Shown here: piece after piece, positions 50,775 through 53,698 of the stretch
Layout: every line of letters begins with the position of its first letter
Numbering within the stretch: the first letter of the stretch is position 1
Assembly: GCA_964610175.1 (NCBI GenBank)
Contig: CAZSVE010000010.1
Span: forward strand, 1 to 53,698
DNA length: 53,698 bases
Direction of reading: 5' to 3'
From: CAZSVE01 sp964610175
GTDB lineage: Bacteria > Pseudomonadota > Gammaproteobacteria > HK1
The notes under the pieces: model-generated
The model's input: the letters and a program-made list of their open reading frames with translations, nothing else
The model's database searches: none
What the model was told of the DNA's origin: nothing
Made by a program: the position numbers and the translations under genes

Positions 50775-51133
50775 GTCTGGGAAGGCTTTGCTTTGATTCG
50801 ATGAGGGATGATTCGGTGTGAGGAGAGCAAAATCGGCGTTTTGTAAAACTTGCTCATTTCCCACGTATGTTATGCAAGCATAGCATACGTGTACTACTCT
50901 GGGTTTGTCTCGATCCCGGGCGCTATGACACTCTGGCCGAGGCCTGGAAAATACTGCCCTTGCCACGCGCCTTTGTCCATCTTTCCACGCGGAGAGGTTT
51001 TCTCGGTTACGCCGCTTTCCAAAACTTGATCCATTTGTAAGGATTTCGGGTACTCGAACCTTTTCGTATTGGCAAAGAAAAACCGGCGTTTCGTAAAACT
51101 CGACCATTTGTGGAGCCAAGTGGGAAGTAAAAG
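50775..51133 (+). repeat. Degenerate family A copies upstream of the DUF4143 gene
   Basis: 50775-50860 (GCTTTGCTTTGATTCGATGA ... TTTTGTAAAACTTGCTCATT) and 51016-51133 (AAAACTTGATCCATTTG ... GGAGCCAAGTGGGAAGTAAA) are weathered A copies. No gene is seen in 50773-51309. Confidence 0.65.
50862..50891. promoter_or_regulatory. 30-bp near-perfect palindrome, possible operator
   Basis: CACGTATGTTATGC (50862-50875), AA, GCATAGCATACGTG (50878-50891); 13 of 14 positions pair. It lies between the divergent SEFIR and DUF4143 genes, about 90 bp upstream of the SEFIR start, so a dimeric regulator site is plausible. It has no T tract, which speaks against a terminator. Confidence 0.5.
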
Positions 51134-51309
51134 ATAACCTCCCCGGGCGAGTACTCGCCAAGATCTCTCGGGGGTGTCCTGTTTTGGACGGCATTTCTCG
51201 ATATGGAAATCCGTGAGGAGGATCGAGAGGCGTCGCGACGGAGGCGCCAAGATTACGACCATGTCACGATAACCTTGTAATCTTTCCACAAACTGGATAA
51301 TTTACAAGG

Positions 51310-52530
51310 ATGATACCGAGACAAGTCACCGCTGACGTTGGAAAAGCGCTTGCCCGTCAGGCCGCTGTCGCCTTGATTGGGCCGCGTCAAGTTGGAAAGA
51401 CGACCCTGGCGCTTGCCATCGAGGAAAACCGCAATGCCCTTTATTTGGACCTGGAGGATCGGGACGACCGCAATCGCCTGGATAATCCCGTGCTGTTTTT
51501 CGAAAGTGTCGAGGACAAGCTGGTTATCCTCGATGAGATTCATCGCATGCCTGAACTATTCGATACGCTGCGCGGCGTCATCGATAAAGGGCGCAGAAAG
51601 AACAAAGGGAAAGGTCGGTTTCTCATTCTGGGGTCGGCAGTCATCGATCTGTTGCGGCAATCCGAAAGCCTGGCCGGTCGAATCGCCTATATGGAGATGA
51701 CCACGCTCACGGCCAATGAAATAGAGGACAACCGAGAGGCACGCAACCGCTTGTGGTTGCGCGGTGGTTTCCCCGATGCCTATCTGGCTGGGAGCGATGC
51801 CGAAAGCCTGGCATTGCGAGATGATTTTGTCCGGACCTATCTCGAACGCGACGTGCCCCTGTTCGGCCCTCGTATCCCCGCCACCACCATGGAACGGCTC
51901 TGGACGATGCTTGCCCATTTACAAGGGACGCTTCTGAATGCCTCGCAAATCGGTAAGGCATTGGAAATCAGCACGCAATCCGTCACCCGCTATATCGATC
52001 TGCTGTGCGACCTTTTCCTGGTGCGTCGCTTACCACCATTCCATGGCAATATAGGCAAACGGCTTGTAAAAACCCCCAAGGTCTATATCCGCGATAGCGG
52101 CCTCGTCCATGCGCTACTCGGGATCGGGACCTTGCACGAATTAAGCGGTCATCCAGTGATCGGCACGAGCTGGGAAGGTTTCGTCATGGAGAACCTTCTG
52201 GCAGCGATACCGCCCAGGACGAAGGCCAGCTTTTACAGAACGTCGGCGGGAGCGGAAATCGATTTGGTGCTCGAACATCGGGACGGGATGCTTTGGGCCA
52301 TAGAAATCAAGCGCGGTCTTTCGGCAAAACCCGGGCGAGGATTCTATCAGGCAATCGAAGACATCGAGCCGGCAAAATCATTTGCTGTTCATGGTGCCGA
52401 TGATCGGTACCCGATTGCCGAGAACGTGGAGGCAATCGGCATCATCGAGTTGATCGATGAACTGGGGAAGCTTGTGCTCGAACCGACGAGGCATGATTCG
52501 GTGCCGGCAACACAAGTTAGTGTTTTGTAG
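51310..52530 (+). CDS. AAA-family ATPase with DUF4143 domain
   Basis: 406 aa. Walker A ALIGPRQVGKTTLAL (residues 21-35), Walker B KLVILDEIHRMPELF (about 75-90), then FPDAYLAGSDAESLALRDDF and the DUF4143 region (WEGFVMENLLAA, GAEIDLVLEHRDGMLWAIEI) with a nuclease-like D...ExK pattern (EIDLVLE ... AIEIKRG). These proteins are common accessory genes of unclear role, sometimes TA-associated. ACAAGG precedes ATG 51310. The last about 20 residues (KLVLEPTRHDSVPATQVSVL) and the stop are encoded by a family A repeat, so the native C-terminus has been replaced. Confidence 0.9.
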   Translation: MIPRQVTADVGKALARQAAVALIGPRQVGKTTLALAIEENRNALYLDLEDRDDRNRLDNPVLFFESVEDKLVILDEIHRMPELFDTLRGVIDKGRRKNKGKGRFLILGSAVIDLLRQSESLAGRIAYMEMTTLTANEIEDNREARNRLWLRGGFPDAYLAGSDAESLALRDDFVRTYLERDVPLFGPRIPATTMERLWTMLAHLQGTLLNASQIGKALEISTQSVTRYIDLLCDLFLVRRLPPFHGNIGKRLVKTPKVYIRDSGLVHALLGIGTLHELSGHPVIGTSWEGFVMENLLAAIPPRTKASFYRTSAGAEIDLVLEHRDGMLWAIEIKRGLSAKPGRGFYQAIEDIEPAKSFAVHGADDRYPIAENVEAIGIIELIDELGKLVLEPTRHDSVPATQVSVL

Positions 52531-52571
52531 AACCTGGCTCATTTGGGAATGCCGAGCGGGAAATAAACAAA
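52464..52571 (+). repeat. Family A dispersed repeat, overlapping a coding end
   Basis: GGGAAGCTTGTGCTCGAACC to GGGAAATAAACAAA. Its first half is read as the end of the DUF4143 ATPase; TAG at 52528-52530 falls within GTTTTGTAG of the repeat. Confidence 0.85.
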
Positions 52572-52639
52572 ATAATGGAAGTTCATTTTCGTATCAGCTT
52601 GCCGATGAAACGTCCTGATGAAATATCGGAGTTGAAAAT

Positions 52640-53368
52640 ATGAGCGGTTTGGCTGTCGTTACGGGTGGTGGGCGTGGTATCGGCGCGGCTATTTCGCGCA
52701 GGCTCGCGGCCGATGGTTATCGTGTTTTGTTGACATACCGCACGGATTCACGATCGGCGGAGAACCTGATTACCGATCTTCGAGCAAATGGGACCACCTG
52801 TATTGCGCTGAAGGTCGATTGTAGCCGTCTGGACAATGTGCATTCCTTGGCCGGTCACCCGTGGATAAACGATGGTATCGATGTGCTGGTCCTGAATCAC
52901 GGTATATATGAGCGCTCGCCAGCCGAGGAACTGGATCTCGATGCCTTGTCCCACACGATGGAAGTAAACTTCCACGGCGCGGTTGCCGTCTGGAAGATGC
53001 TCTCATCGAGTCTGCGTTCCAATGCGCGCACTATCGTCATCGGGAGCCAGGTCGGTATCAAGGGTAATCCGCAAGGTGCCGACTACGCGGCATCGAAAGG
53101 TGCCCTGCATGCCTGGGCGCGCAGTCTGGCAATGCGCGTGGCGCGCACCGGCCAGCGGGTAAATGTAATTGCCCCTGGCACCATCGAAACCGATTTTATT
53201 GCCATGGATACCCCGGAGAAACGTCGGCAACGCGAGAGAGACATCTCCATGGGGCGGCTTGGGCAGCCAGCGGAAGTGGCAGCGGTCGTATCCTTTTTGG
53301 CAGGTGCCGATTCGTCGTATATCACGGGCGCCGTACTCCACGTAAATGGTGGATCATATCTTCCGTGA
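52640..53368 (+). CDS. SDR-family 3-oxoacyl-ACP reductase-like enzyme
   Basis: 242 aa classical SDR. AVVTGGGRGIGAAISRRLAA (NADP(H) binding), VLNHGIYERSPAEE (in place of NAG), IVIGSQVGIKGNPQ (catalytic Ser region), YAASKGALHAWARSLAMRVA (Tyr-x3-Lys), NVIAPGTIETDF and SYITGAVLHVNGGSYLP are visible. It resembles FabG, but the replacement of NNAG by LNHG and the solitary position argue against the main FabG of fatty-acid synthesis. ATG 52640 is 69 bp after the A repeat. Confidence 0.88.
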   Translation: MSGLAVVTGGGRGIGAAISRRLAADGYRVLLTYRTDSRSAENLITDLRANGTTCIALKVDCSRLDNVHSLAGHPWINDGIDVLVLNHGIYERSPAEELDLDALSHTMEVNFHGAVAVWKMLSSSLRSNARTIVIGSQVGIKGNPQGADYAASKGALHAWARSLAMRVARTGQRVNVIAPGTIETDFIAMDTPEKRRQRERDISMGRLGQPAEVAAVVSFLAGADSSYITGAVLHVNGGSYLP

Positions 53369-53529
53369 TGGAGGTGATGCGTCGGCGCTTGCTTGGTGCG
53401 GTTTCCCGATGATGGCGCGAGGTTGGCATCGGGGGGCTGCGATTCCCGGACCCGGGCAAACTTCCGGATTACGGCAGGGCATGTCGGCGCTTCGCGCCAG
53501 GACCGAAAGAGGGCAGATGTCAGCGCGCG

Positions 53530-53661
53530 CCGCGGTACGACCCTGCCGCCGAGGAGGTTGCCCGCAATACCGACATCGTGTTTACCATGGTCGGTCCCTC
53601 CGAAGATGTGGAGGAGGTCTGCTTCTGCAAGGCCAAGGCCAAGGCAGTCCTTTCCAATTGA
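53530..53661 (+). pseudogene. Fragment of a 3-hydroxyisobutyrate dehydrogenase-type enzyme
   Basis: AAEEVARNTDIVFTMVGPSE then DVEEV matches the second part of the NAD-binding domain of this family (A..V...ADIVITMV....DVEEV). It then runs into KAKAKAVLSN and a stop. The N-terminal Rossmann motif and all downstream parts are absent; a family B fragment (GGCGCTTCGCGCCAGGACCG, about 53489) lies just upstream. Confidence 0.6.
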
Positions 53662-53698
53662 GAGATGAGCCTGAAGGGGTGTTGGAGAGGGTGAGCCG

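Noticed and set aside
49315..50796. 493-codon plus-strand frame
   Set aside because: Antisense to the SEFIR-STAND gene in GC-rich DNA; no protein family resemblance, Gly/Glu/Val-skewed composition typical of a shadow frame.

Overview
The window looks like a chromosomal segment of a repeat-rich, sulfur-oxidiser-like gammaproteobacterium, possibly a symbiont. This is inferred from gene content and protein style (large single-chain PurL, PurM/PurN, ZapE, QueF, FabI, CusBAF). No rRNA or tRNA marker is present to confirm it. Housekeeping genes are GC-rich. They are separated by short dispersed repeats and by accessory blocks of different composition, several of them AT-rich.

Layout. 180-4646 purL. 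4862-5929 small genes plus a toxin-antitoxin (TA) pair whose toxin has a stop codon. 6099-28399 a copper/silver efflux operon (cusB, cusA, cusF) that has been split twice. Block 1 (7809-11739) holds decayed TA genes, a GIY-YIG nuclease gene between palindromic repeats, a secreted ricin-type lectin and a broken DUF4160/DUF2442 pair. Block 2 (14905-27359) holds an intact DUF4160/DUF2442 pair, a broken metallophosphoesterase, a broken hicBA, a retron-like reverse transcriptase fused to a DUF3800-like domain with a structured RNA upstream, a DUF4062/HEAT-repeat protein, an IS21 remnant, more TA remnants and a broken helical-repeat protein. Most of block 2 (16120-27330) lies between two 160-bp direct repeats that differ at one base. 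28422-32439 purM, purN, a Nudix hydrolase and fabI. 32667-37657 (minus strand) an EF-G-like GTPase, an AT-rich two-gene operon (U32-like protein plus membrane protein) and zapE. 38332-39560 a small conserved gene and a histone-deacetylase-family gene. 39792-41242 the wreck of a DNA methyltransferase / ATPase-nuclease / vsr cassette. 41287-46495 a PfkB kinase, queF, a SAM methyltransferase and a polytopic membrane protein. 47065-50772 a SEFIR-STAND-TPR protein. 51310-53661 a DUF4143 ATPase, an SDR reductase and a dehydrogenase fragment.

Three purine genes share the window: purL for step 4, purM for step 5, purN for step 3. CusB, CusA and CusF would form the inner-membrane and periplasmic part of a Cu(I)/Ag(I) efflux system; no outer-membrane CusC is visible. 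Accessory genes point to phage defence (retron, DUF4062/HEAT, SEFIR-STAND, restriction remnant) and to repeated gain and decay of TA modules.

The strongest structural theme is small repeats. Family A (about 100-110 bp, at least a dozen copies, one end a CTAG plus 12-bp palindrome, no terminal inverted repeats, no clear target duplication) interrupts two genes, supplies the C-terminal tail and stop codon of two others, and hosts family B and further A copies nested inside it. Family C includes a 147-bp element with 36-bp inverted ends sitting exactly in frame inside purL.
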